From Pseudobacter ginsenosidimutans (GTDB lineage Bacteria > Bacteroidota > Bacteroidia > Chitinophagales > Chitinophagaceae), in the NCBI RefSeq assembly GCF_007970185.1, contig NZ_CP042431.1, positions 4,154,001 through 4,218,000 on the forward strand: DNA of 64,000 bases, given 5' to 3'. Below the pieces are notes generated by a model. It saw only the letters and a list, made by a program, of their open reading frames with translations, ran no database searches and was not told where the DNA came from. Made by a program: the position numbers and the translations under genes. Positions 8,072 to 16,559 of the stretch are shown one piece after another (the stretch's first letter is position 1; every line of letters begins with the position of its first letter).

Positions 8072-9910
8072 ATGCGGTATCGCCAACTGAACAGCGCCCT
8101 GTTGGTGCTGCTGTTGCTGTTGCCATCCTGCCTGCTGGCCCAGGGACTTCTCTTCAATTCCAACGACAGCCTGCTGCTCAAGCGCACCGCATACCAGGTG
8201 TTCAGCAAGCCTCCTCAATTCAACAATAATTTCAGCATCAGTTTCGATCTGAGTATCTGGGACAAGAAACATCTCGGCTATGTACTCACCGTGAAGGATG
8301 ATGCCGGCCGGCTCTACACACTGAGCTATTTGTATCCGGGGAAAGATACCGCCTACCTGCACCTGAATATCGGCAATGAAAGCAATAAGATCAGGATAAG
8401 GCTTACTCCCTCACAATTGCAGGAAAGGCAGTGGATGACCATCAGGCTTGACTTCCTCCTCCAGTCAGACAGCATGCATATGTGGGTGAACAACCAGTTG
8501 TACAGGGCAGGAGGATTCGGTTTCGGCAAAACCATGAGGCCTGGTATCTTCTTCGGAAAATTTGAATACCTCAACGATGTGCCAGCCATGGCTATCAGGG
8601 GGCTCAGGATATCCGGTGATGACCAGGATTTTCGCTTCCCGCTCAATGAATGGAGCGGAGAGGAAGTTCATAGCACCGGAGGGAAAGTGACGGGGCATGT
8701 GGATTTCCCCAACTGGCTCATCAATGAAAGCTTTTTCTGGAAAGAGCGCGTGGCGCGCAGGTTTGAAGATGTTACCGGTGTTTGTTATGTGCCCGATTCT
8801 TCCAGGTTGTACATGCTCAGCCGGCATTCAATGCAGGTATACGATATTACAAAGGACCAGTTGAAAGAAGTGAAGTACCTCAATGAGCTGCCTGTTAGAA
8901 TGATCCTGGCCAAAACGATCTACCTCCCTTCAGAGAACAGTATCTATTTATATGAAGCGAATGATGTTCAAAAAGATGATCCCACCATTGCTGCTCTCGA
9001 TCTCTCCACACTTGAATGGAAAGTGATAGGAACTGCATTCGTGCCGGAGCAAAGGCATCATCACAATATTTTGTTCGATAGTGTTGGTAAACAGTTCTAC
9101 CTGTTCGGCGGCTATGGTTCTTTTTCCTGGTTCAATACTTTCTTCCGGTACCACAGGTCAGTTGATCAATGGGAACGTACCATCTTCAAAGGTGATTCCA
9201 TCACGCCCCGTTTCTTTTCCGCTTCCGGCAATGCCGGGAAACCTGATGAGGTCTTCATCTTCGGGGGATTCGGGAATGCATCCGGGCAGCAGGTGGTGGG
9301 AGGAAAACATACTTACGATCTCTACAGGGTCAATCTTACAAACAAGACCATCAGGAAACTCTGGGAGAGAAAAATCTCAGATTCCAATTTCGTGCCTGCC
9401 AATAACCTGATCCTTTCTCCGGACAGGCAATACTTCTATGTGATCTGCTACCCGCACCATATTTCCCGGACGGCCCTTCAATTATATCGGTTTTCCATAG
9501 CCGATGGTTCTTATGAGATCGTCAGTTCCAGGGTGCCATTGATCTCCGAGAAAATAGAATCCGATATCAATCTTTACCTCAACAACAATACGGGAGAGCT
9601 GTTCTGTGTGGTCCAGGAATTTGCCGATGCGCAACGTTCGAATGTAAAGGTTTTGTCTCTGGCCTATCCTCCGGTAGTACCGGCAAATGAGGGAAATGGA
9701 TCAGGCAGGGGCCTGATATGGGCGGCTGTAGCCGGTTTGGCGGCGCTGTCCGGAATTCTCTTTTTACTGTTCCGCAAAAAACGAAAAAGCAACAAGGCGT
9801 TTGAAGGAGAGGGGAACGTTCCTGCACAGCAACCAGGCCCGGAGGTTCAGAAAGCAGGGGGGAACAGTTGTCAACCGGCGGCATTCAGAAAAACGCCATT
9901 TATATTTTAG
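8072..9910 (+). CDS. Kelch-type membrane sensor, N-terminal part of a split regulator
   Basis: Exported protein with one TM. The ATG at 8072 is preferred because MRYRQLNSALLVLLLLLPSC is a complete signal peptide; ATG 8018 or TTG 7982 would put extra polar residues before it. After the signal comes a LamG/concanavalin-like stretch (about residues 20-190) and then repeated kelch-like blades (LFGGYGSFSWFNTFFRY, FIFGGFGNASGQQV and similar), a beta-propeller of the galactose-oxidase type. A TM helix (GLIWAAVAGLAALSGILFLLF, near residue 550) and a basic stop-transfer RKKRK follow. The frame ends 43 bases inside the next ORF, which is a cytoplasmic DNA-binding domain without its own ATG. A -1 shift at the G-run 9857-9862 joins both into one ~844-aa protein. 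Whether the split is real, programmed or a sequencing error cannot be decided here. Confidence 0.75.
   Translation: MRYRQLNSALLVLLLLLPSCLLAQGLLFNSNDSLLLKRTAYQVFSKPPQFNNNFSISFDLSIWDKKHLGYVLTVKDDAGRLYTLSYLYPGKDTAYLHLNIGNESNKIRIRLTPSQLQERQWMTIRLDFLLQSDSMHMWVNNQLYRAGGFGFGKTMRPGIFFGKFEYLNDVPAMAIRGLRISGDDQDFRFPLNEWSGEEVHSTGGKVTGHVDFPNWLINESFFWKERVARRFEDVTGVCYVPDSSRLYMLSRHSMQVYDITKDQLKEVKYLNELPVRMILAKTIYLPSENSIYLYEANDVQKDDPTIAALDLSTLEWKVIGTAFVPEQRHHHNILFDSVGKQFYLFGGYGSFSWFNTFFRYHRSVDQWERTIFKGDSITPRFFSASGNAGKPDEVFIFGGFGNASGQQVVGGKHTYDLYRVNLTNKTIRKLWERKISDSNFVPANNLILSPDRQYFYVICYPHHISRTALQLYRFSIADGSYEIVSSRVPLISEKIESDINLYLNNNTGELFCVVQEFADAQRSNVKVLSLAYPPVVPANEGNGSGRGLIWAAVAGLAALSGILFLLFRKKRKSNKAFEGEGNVPAQQPGPEVQKAGGNSCQPAAFRKTPFIF
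9857..9862 (+). other. Six-G run: frameshift point between sensor and SARP domain
   Basis: The run GGGGGG is read as two Gly codons in the sensor frame. Slipping back one base here continues as GAA CAG TTG TCA and enters the SARP-domain frame without a stop. The downstream frame has no ATG near its beginning, so the two ORFs were one gene or are joined by slippage. Confidence 0.65.
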
Positions 9911-10605
9911 GTCCACTCACTGTTTATGATAAAAAGGGAACGGATATCACTCACCTGTTCAGTCCAAAGATCCGCCAGCTCTTTGTGCTCATCCTGCTGA
10001 AAACAAGGAAAGGAGGCATCACATCACGGGAGATCTCCACGGCCCTGTGGCCGGAAAAGGAAGTGGTCAAAACAAAGAATATACGCGGAGTGAATATCAA
10101 TCATCTCAGGAATGCGCTGGCGGACCTGGAAGGTATCAGGCTGATATTCCTGAACGACAGCTATGTTTTTGAAATGGATGAGCGTTTGTTCTGTGATTAT
10201 CTGGAGCTGCTCAAAGAAATCAAATCGGATTCAGGCAATGATATTACCGGGCTCTTTACCCGGGGCAACCTGCTCACAGACCTGGACGATCCCACCCTCG
10301 ATGCCTTTCGGCAGGGCTACGAGGATGAGGTGCTGCCCTTCATTTTCATAAAGATGAAGGATGCCTACCTGCAACAGGACCACAAAACAGTTCTCAGGTT
10401 AGCTGAAACGGTTTTGGAAATGGACCCCTTCAATGAACCGGCCATTCAATACCAACTGGCGGCTTTGAAAAGGTGGAAGGGAGGAGAAAGCGCCCGGAAA
10501 AAATACGAGGCCTTCGCTTCGAATTATGAAAAATCATTAGGCGTTGCATACGCCATCCCATTTGAAAAGATGCCATTACCGGAAACCGATCTGTCTTCCC
10601 AATGA
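9868..10605 (+). CDS. SARP/BTAD-like DNA-binding domain, C-terminal part of split regulator
   Basis: A cytoplasmic regulatory domain of about 245 aa. Residues 10-95 look like an OmpR/SARP winged helix (IYILGPLTVYDKKG, then KIRQLFVLILL, GGITSREISTALWP and RGVNINHLRNALADL, ending in a wing with NDSYVFEMDE). Residues from about 145 to 235 form TPR-like helices of the bacterial transcriptional activation domain (VLRLAETVLEMDPFNEPA). TTG 9868 is the only nearby start and there is no ribosome site, which argues that it is normally translated as the tail of the upstream sensor. PUL A lies directly downstream on the same strand and has no sigma/FecR pair, so this regulator is its likely activator (inference from position). 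Confidence 0.75.
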   Translation: MSTGGIQKNAIYILGPLTVYDKKGTDITHLFSPKIRQLFVLILLKTRKGGITSREISTALWPEKEVVKTKNIRGVNINHLRNALADLEGIRLIFLNDSYVFEMDERLFCDYLELLKEIKSDSGNDITGLFTRGNLLTDLDDPTLDAFRQGYEDEVLPFIFIKMKDAYLQQDHKTVLRLAETVLEMDPFNEPAIQYQLAALKRWKGGESARKKYEAFASNYEKSLGVAYAIPFEKMPLPETDLSSQ

Positions 10606-10738
10606 TTAAAAATCCGGGCGGTTAGCGAAATAGTACCTGTATTAATCCCTTTTTTAACCCCTTTATTAATCGTCTCTTCAAAATATTCGCAGTGTAATTG
10701 CGGCTCTTTAACCCCAGTTGCATCAAAATAATTGCTAT

Positions 10739-11821
10739 ATGAAAAAATCCCTGATGCCTTACCTGTTATGGGCATTTGCCATTCCGGTAATTATTGGCTC
10801 CTCCGGTTGTAAAAAGAAATTCGACACCACCCGCGAGCTCACGCTCGATTGTATCAAAGAAAAGATCGATAAGATCGGGAGCATCCTCGATACCGCCCGG
10901 GTAGGAGAAGATGATTACATGTTCCCACAGTCCAGTGTAGACGATCTGCAGCTTACCCTCGATGAAACAAAAACGAGTCTCTCCGAAGCCCTCGCCGGCA
11001 GGTTCGTATTACAGTATGAGGCCGATAACGTTTGCCTCAGGGCCGAACAGGCGATCACCCGTTTCCTGGGCTCTTACAATTTCACACTCCCCGCCGGATC
11101 CGACGGCCAGCTGCTGGTCAATGGTCTTGATCAGAAAGGAAGCATCGATTTCGGCGACAATGCCGAATACTCCGCTTCCAATACTTTCACGGTGGAGCTC
11201 TGGGTGAAGTACAATCAGAACTTCCTCGATTTTGAAATGGCCAGCATCGTGGGCACTACCAGTGAAGGTCCTGATGGCCCCAATAAATTCGAAGGCTGGA
11301 ACATACACTACCAGCGTTCAGGGAATCTCCGGGCCAGTATAGGCTGTGGTTCGGGCGTACTGGAACAGGCCCGCGCCTATCCCACCAATTATGGAGAATG
11401 GAACCATGTGGCACTGGTATGGGATATCAATGCCACTGCCGGTGCAGGAGAAGACAGACCTTATCATATGAAGATGTTCGTGAACGGAGAACTTTTCTGG
11501 CAGAAGAACAATGATATCCTCAGCGGCGGCAGTCCGCGGCCCATGCTTCCCGGCAGCCGCAAAAAAATGCGCGCTTTTATGGACCCATACCATCCCACCC
11601 GCTGCATGACGGGCTACATGAAAAAATTCAGGATCTGGAACGCAGCCAAAACGCAGGACCAGATCAAAGCACTGATGAACGGCGATGTAACCGGTACCGA
11701 AGCCGGCCTGCTTTGCGCCTGGGACTTCCTGAAAGTGCCTGCCGATCCTTCCAATATCCCGGATAAGACAGGCAGGTTCACTGCAAAGATCCAGGGATCG
11801 CACAAATGGATGCCACTTTGA
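10739..11821 (+). CDS. LamG-domain lipoprotein of PUL A
   Basis: A 360-aa lipoprotein. ATG 10739 (MKKSLMPYLL...) is chosen over the in-frame TTG at 10718 because it begins the signal peptide; the lipobox is SSGC with Cys24. Residues 30-120 are helical and acidic. From about residue 130 to the end is a LamG/concanavalin A-like jelly-roll, with typical elements TVELWVKY, WNHVALVWD, MKMFVNGEL and GYMKKFRIWNAAKTQDQI. Such domains bind glycans. It sits 28 bases before a susC gene, so it is probably a surface glycan-binding lipoprotein filling the role of SusE/F-type proteins in this PUL. Confidence 0.82.
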   Translation: MKKSLMPYLLWAFAIPVIIGSSGCKKKFDTTRELTLDCIKEKIDKIGSILDTARVGEDDYMFPQSSVDDLQLTLDETKTSLSEALAGRFVLQYEADNVCLRAEQAITRFLGSYNFTLPAGSDGQLLVNGLDQKGSIDFGDNAEYSASNTFTVELWVKYNQNFLDFEMASIVGTTSEGPDGPNKFEGWNIHYQRSGNLRASIGCGSGVLEQARAYPTNYGEWNHVALVWDINATAGAGEDRPYHMKMFVNGELFWQKNNDILSGGSPRPMLPGSRKKMRAFMDPYHPTRCMTGYMKKFRIWNAAKTQDQIKALMNGDVTGTEAGLLCAWDFLKVPADPSNIPDKTGRFTAKIQGSHKWMPL

Positions 11822-11849
11822 TTTCCTATCAATTTGTAAAGACTTCATC

Positions 11850-14800
11850 ATGAAACTTATTACTATCATGCGTATACGCTGTTTCAATATACTGCTGTTG
11901 CTTTGCCTGCTATGCCCGTCTGCATTGCTGGCGCAGCAACCAGCCTCTAAGAATATCAGGGGCACTATCCTGGATACTGCCGGTAAAGCGCTTGCCGGAG
12001 CCAGCATCACTGTCAAAGGCACCAGCCGCGGAACTACTTCAGATGCCAGTGGCGCTTTCTCTATCACGGCGCCCACTAATGCTCAACTTGAAATTTCCCT
12101 CCTGGGCTACGCTTCACAAACGATCGCTGTTGCAGATATCAATGGCGATCTCGATATCAAACTCGATGTGAGCGTCAGCGCCATGGAAGGTGTAGTGGTG
12201 ATCGGCTATGGCACCATCCGCAAAAAGGATGTGACCGGCGCCATCCAGACCATCGACGGAAGCACCCTGGAAAAATCCATGATGCCGGATATCACGCAGG
12301 CCCTCAATGGCCGCGTGAGCGGTGTGAATGTGCTCAAGACCTCCAACAGGCCGGGCGCAGGTTTCAACGTGCAGGTTCGCGGCACCAATTCATTCAATTT
12401 CTCCAATGAGCCTTTGTATGTGATCGATGGGATTCCCACCACCAACGGTATGCGCTACCTGAATCCTTCCGATATCGAATCGATAGATGTTTTGAAAGAT
12501 GCTTCCAGCAGCGCCATCTATGGTTCCCGTGGTTCAAATGGCGTGGTGATCATCACCACGAAAGGAGGGAGGAAGAAAGATGGTTTTGATGTGAACTACA
12601 ATGGTTATGCAGGTATCAAAGTGCCTGCCCGCATCCCCGATATGATCGGATCGGAAGGTAATGGCCTCGAATACGTCGATTACCGCATTGCACTCTGGAC
12701 AAACAAATATGGCCCTTCTTCATTATCCCGTCCTGATTTCCTCACAGCCGCCGAAAAGGAAAGGATCCGTTTTGGCGAATATTACGACTGGAGCAGGGAA
12801 GTGCTCAGATCCGGTGTGATCCACAGTCATAGTGTGAATGCATCCGGTGGATCGGAGAAAACCAGTTATACTTTCGGCCTTGGTTATTTCGATGAAGACG
12901 GTATCACAGGCCGCGAGCGTTTCAAAAGAATGACCGCCAACCTCGGACTGGAACATCGCATGAGCAGCAAGGTGAAAATGGGATTCAATACCTATGGCTC
13001 AAAGGTGAATATCGATGAAGGCTCTGCTGAAGCACTGATCAATGCATATTTCATTCCGCCGATCGTAAGCCCCTATGATGAGAATGGCAACAGGCTTTTC
13101 AAAGTGCAGCCTACCAGCAGTAAAGTGAACCCGATCATCGATATGGAAAACGATATCCGCGAGCGCGAAGAATATTACGCAAATATTTCCGGATACATCG
13201 AAGTCTCACCCATCAAGGATCTTAGCTTCAAGTCTCAGTTCGCCAGTCAGTATGATACCTACACCTACGGTACTTTCAAAGGATTGTACACGCAGGCGAA
13301 GAATGGCGTGAATCCTCCGGATGCTTACAAGGAAACAGGAAAGAACTTCAACTGGGTCTGGGATAATATCGTAACCTGGAAAAAGAATATCGGCAAAGCC
13401 CATAAACTGCATGCTATCGGTTTGTTCAGCATTCAGCAGGACCAGCACGAGAGCTCCAGGATGCGTGGCGAAGGATTGCCTTACAATTCAGGCTGGCATG
13501 CCATTCAAACCGCAGACCAGATCACGGGTGTGGAGTCTGATTACTGGGAGTCTGCCATGGTTTCCTTTATGGGCCGCGTGAACTATACTTACCAGGGAAA
13601 ATATCTGCTTACCCTCACCACCCGCTACGATGGTACTTCCCGTCTGGCAAAGTCCAACCGCTGGGGGATGATGCCTTCCGCCGCAGTTGGCTGGCAGATC
13701 TCCGAAGAGGACTTTATGAAAGAAGTATCGTTTGTGAATGATCTCAAACTCAGACTGAGCTATGGCCTCACAGGTAACAACAATGTTCGTCACGATGTAA
13801 CCCGCACCCGCCTTGCTATGAGCCGATATCTTTTTGGCGACAAAGGCACGGTAGGTTTTGGTCTTGGCAATGAGATCGGCAACCCCAACCTGAAATGGGA
13901 GATGACCTCAGAGTTCAATGCCGGCCTGGATTTCGGGTTCTTCCGCAACCGTATCCGCGGTACGCTCGATGTTTACAAACGCATCACCCGCGACCTGATC
14001 TTCGAAAGAAAAGTAGCCAATATCAACGGTTATCAGTCCTTTCTCGAAAATATAGGCAGCACTTCCAATGAAGGAATTGAGCTTGGCCTTACTACCGTGA
14101 ATGTTTCCATCAAAAACTTCACCTGGAAGACCGATCTAACGTTCTCCAGGAACCGAAATAAGATCCGCGATCTCTACGGCGATAAGAAAGATGATATTGC
14201 CAACCGCTGGTTCATTGGTCAGCCCATCAGAGTGATCTATGATTATAATTTCACCGGTATCTGGCAAACCAGTGAAAAAGCCGATGCAGCCCGTTACGGC
14301 AAAGCGCCGGGGCATATTAAGGTCGAAGACAGGAACAACGACAATGCCTTCGATGAGCGCGATATGAAAGTACTCGGCTCGCCCAATCCTGACTGGACAG
14401 GTGGCATCACCAACACTTTCACCTATAAGAACTGGGATCTCTCTGCCTTCGTGTATGTACGCAAGGGCGGCCTCTATGATGATCCATTCACTTTCATGTT
14501 CACGGCCTGGGACAATGAGCACTGGAACAAACTGGACGTGAATTACTGGACGCCGGACAATCCCAGTAACGAATATCCCGGCATTGGCGCTGTATCACTG
14601 CATACACAAGTGCTGAGTAAAGTGAAAGGAACATTCGTGAAGGTACAAAACCTCACAGCCGGTTACACCTTCGATGCAGACAAACTGAAAAGGGTGAAGA
14701 TGAAGAATCTTCGTGTGTACGGAACCGTGAATAATCCTTTTACTTTCAGCAAGTACCTGGGCTCTGATCCTGAATCCATCGGAGAAGATCCGTACAGTGA

Positions 14801-14852
14801 ACTGTCCATCATGCCGATGAGCTTTACACTCGGATTGAACATCACATTCTAA
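11850..14852 (+). CDS. SusC/RagA-family TonB-dependent transporter, PUL A
   Basis: A 1000-aa outer-membrane transporter. A signal peptide (ending near LLAQQP, residue 27) is followed by a CarboxypepD_reg-like domain (IRGTILDTAGKALAGASITVKG) and the SusC box VVVIGYGTIRKKDVTGA. The plug domain contains VQVRGTNSF and PLYVIDGIP and the segment DIESIDVLKDASSSAIYGSRGSNG in pieces, and the 22-strand barrel ends with aromatic F. It lacks the N-terminal STN domain present in the other three SusC proteins here, consistent with the absence of a sigma/FecR pair in PUL A. It would pair with the SusD 18 bases downstream to import an oligomeric glycan or peptide; the substrate is unknown. Confidence 0.93.
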   Translation: MKLITIMRIRCFNILLLLCLLCPSALLAQQPASKNIRGTILDTAGKALAGASITVKGTSRGTTSDASGAFSITAPTNAQLEISLLGYASQTIAVADINGDLDIKLDVSVSAMEGVVVIGYGTIRKKDVTGAIQTIDGSTLEKSMMPDITQALNGRVSGVNVLKTSNRPGAGFNVQVRGTNSFNFSNEPLYVIDGIPTTNGMRYLNPSDIESIDVLKDASSSAIYGSRGSNGVVIITTKGGRKKDGFDVNYNGYAGIKVPARIPDMIGSEGNGLEYVDYRIALWTNKYGPSSLSRPDFLTAAEKERIRFGEYYDWSREVLRSGVIHSHSVNASGGSEKTSYTFGLGYFDEDGITGRERFKRMTANLGLEHRMSSKVKMGFNTYGSKVNIDEGSAEALINAYFIPPIVSPYDENGNRLFKVQPTSSKVNPIIDMENDIREREEYYANISGYIEVSPIKDLSFKSQFASQYDTYTYGTFKGLYTQAKNGVNPPDAYKETGKNFNWVWDNIVTWKKNIGKAHKLHAIGLFSIQQDQHESSRMRGEGLPYNSGWHAIQTADQITGVESDYWESAMVSFMGRVNYTYQGKYLLTLTTRYDGTSRLAKSNRWGMMPSAAVGWQISEEDFMKEVSFVNDLKLRLSYGLTGNNNVRHDVTRTRLAMSRYLFGDKGTVGFGLGNEIGNPNLKWEMTSEFNAGLDFGFFRNRIRGTLDVYKRITRDLIFERKVANINGYQSFLENIGSTSNEGIELGLTTVNVSIKNFTWKTDLTFSRNRNKIRDLYGDKKDDIANRWFIGQPIRVIYDYNFTGIWQTSEKADAARYGKAPGHIKVEDRNNDNAFDERDMKVLGSPNPDWTGGITNTFTYKNWDLSAFVYVRKGGLYDDPFTFMFTAWDNEHWNKLDVNYWTPDNPSNEYPGIGAVSLHTQVLSKVKGTFVKVQNLTAGYTFDADKLKRVKMKNLRVYGTVNNPFTFSKYLGSDPESIGEDPYSELSIMPMSFTLGLNITF

Positions 14853-14870
14853 TCATTCAAATCAGCAGAT

Positions 14871-16529
14871 ATGAAGAAGCTATTTTTGGTTCCGGTACTG
14901 GCTGTGGCAATGCTGCTCACCATGGCAGGCTGTAACAAGATCCTGGACACTGATAACCCATCCCATACCACGGATGAGCTCTACAACTCAAAAGCAGGTC
15001 TGGACCGCCTGCTCACCGATATCTATTCCAAACTTCGTGATCATTATAACGAAGGCAAGATCCAGTATTGGGGTACAGACCTGTATATGGCTGCAGAAGC
15101 CAATCCCGATGCCAATATGTTCAATGCCTATGATGCCAGTTTCAATTCAACGGCTGGTGTGGTGGGCGGATACTGGAATAACCTGTACAAGATGGTGCAG
15201 GAATCCAATATCATCCTCACCCGTCTGAAACCTGATTGGGAGGGTGTAACGCAGGCCGATTACAATACGATGGTGGCCGAAGCGAAATTCCTTCGTACCC
15301 TTTCCTATTTCTATCTTACAGAAACCTTCGGCAAAGTGCCACTGATCAAGGAAGAGCAATTGCAGCCCATAACAGAAGTAACACAGGAACCAGAAGCCAA
15401 TCTCTACAGTTTCATGATCGCAGAACTGGAGTCAATAAAGAATGTGCTGCCTGTAAAAAGTTCTGCCCGCGGCAGGATCAACAATGCAGCAGTACTGCAA
15501 TTGCTCGGCAAGATCCATCTCACACGCGCTTACAAGCCTTTCAAAGTGGCAACTGACTTCAATAAGGCCGCTTCATATTTCGATCTGATCATTGATGATG
15601 CCGGTAAGCCTTATGAACTGTTGCCCAATTTTGCAAGCGTATTTGATGAGAACAACCAGAACAACCGCGAAGTGATCTTTGCCATTCAATATGCATCGGA
15701 CAGGAACTACAATGGGAATGGCAATCCTTTGCAAAAAATGTTCGGGTTCTGCCTTACCTGCTTTTATCCTGATATGTTCATAGAAGTGCAGAAAGATTAT
15801 TCCTACATGCAGCGTGAATTCTGGATCAATCCAAAATCTCATGAACTGTATGCCGATCCGTCTATTGATAGCCGTTATGATGCCACATTCGAGCGGTCTT
15901 TCTTCATCAATGATCCCTCCAATGCTGATTTCGGTAAACTGGGCTTATACTTCCCTGTTTGGAATGACAATTCAGGCGACAATAAGGGAGCGAAAGAATT
16001 CATTTCATTCAAAACAAATGACGGTAAATACCGCTGGTATCCGCAGGTGGCTGCGTATCCCGACCTTGCCAATGGTTCAGACAGGATGCCCATCGTAAAG
16101 AAGTTCAAGGACACGAAGATCCTCTGGCAGGGTGGTGGCAGCCGCGAAGCCGTTGTGTACCGCCTGGCAGACACTTACCTGCTTTCTGCGGAAGCGCATC
16201 TCGGCGATGGCAATCCCGGCAAGGCATTGCAGCGCGTGAATGATATCCGGCGCAGGGCTGCCGTGAACGATGCCGCCAAACCCTTGATGACCTTCAGTTC
16301 CGTGAGCCTCGATATCATACTGGATGAGCGCGGCCGCGAGATGATGGGTGAATACGACAGATGGTTCGATCTGAAAAGGACCGGCAGGCTCATCGATCGT
16401 GTACTCGCCTGGAACCCGCAGGCCATCGCAGCAGATAATCTGAACGAGAATCACCTGGTGCGACCCATCCCGCAGGATGAGATCAACAAACTCAAAGGCC
16501 TCGACCAGAATCCGGGATACATCAAATAA
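14871..16529 (+). CDS. SusD/RagB-family nutrient-binding lipoprotein, PUL A
   Basis: A 552-aa surface lipoprotein that forms the lid of the SusC pore. The lipobox is TMAGC with Cys22 (NKILDTDNPS follows, the usual SusD beginning). Helical TPR-like segments (AEAKFLRTLSYFYLTETFGKVPLI, here in parts) and the C-terminal motif RLADTYLLSAEAHL / RGREMMGEYDRWFDLKRTGRL identify RagB/SusD. It ends with NPGYIK, near the classic QNPGY tail. It lies between susC and the GxGYxYP gene with short gaps, so the three are co-transcribed. Confidence 0.93.
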   Translation: MKKLFLVPVLAVAMLLTMAGCNKILDTDNPSHTTDELYNSKAGLDRLLTDIYSKLRDHYNEGKIQYWGTDLYMAAEANPDANMFNAYDASFNSTAGVVGGYWNNLYKMVQESNIILTRLKPDWEGVTQADYNTMVAEAKFLRTLSYFYLTETFGKVPLIKEEQLQPITEVTQEPEANLYSFMIAELESIKNVLPVKSSARGRINNAAVLQLLGKIHLTRAYKPFKVATDFNKAASYFDLIIDDAGKPYELLPNFASVFDENNQNNREVIFAIQYASDRNYNGNGNPLQKMFGFCLTCFYPDMFIEVQKDYSYMQREFWINPKSHELYADPSIDSRYDATFERSFFINDPSNADFGKLGLYFPVWNDNSGDNKGAKEFISFKTNDGKYRWYPQVAAYPDLANGSDRMPIVKKFKDTKILWQGGGSREAVVYRLADTYLLSAEAHLGDGNPGKALQRVNDIRRRAAVNDAAKPLMTFSSVSLDIILDERGREMMGEYDRWFDLKRTGRLIDRVLAWNPQAIAADNLNENHLVRPIPQDEINKLKGLDQNPGYIK

Positions 16530-16559
16530 GCCGTATTGCTCATCATCAAACAAAAAATC

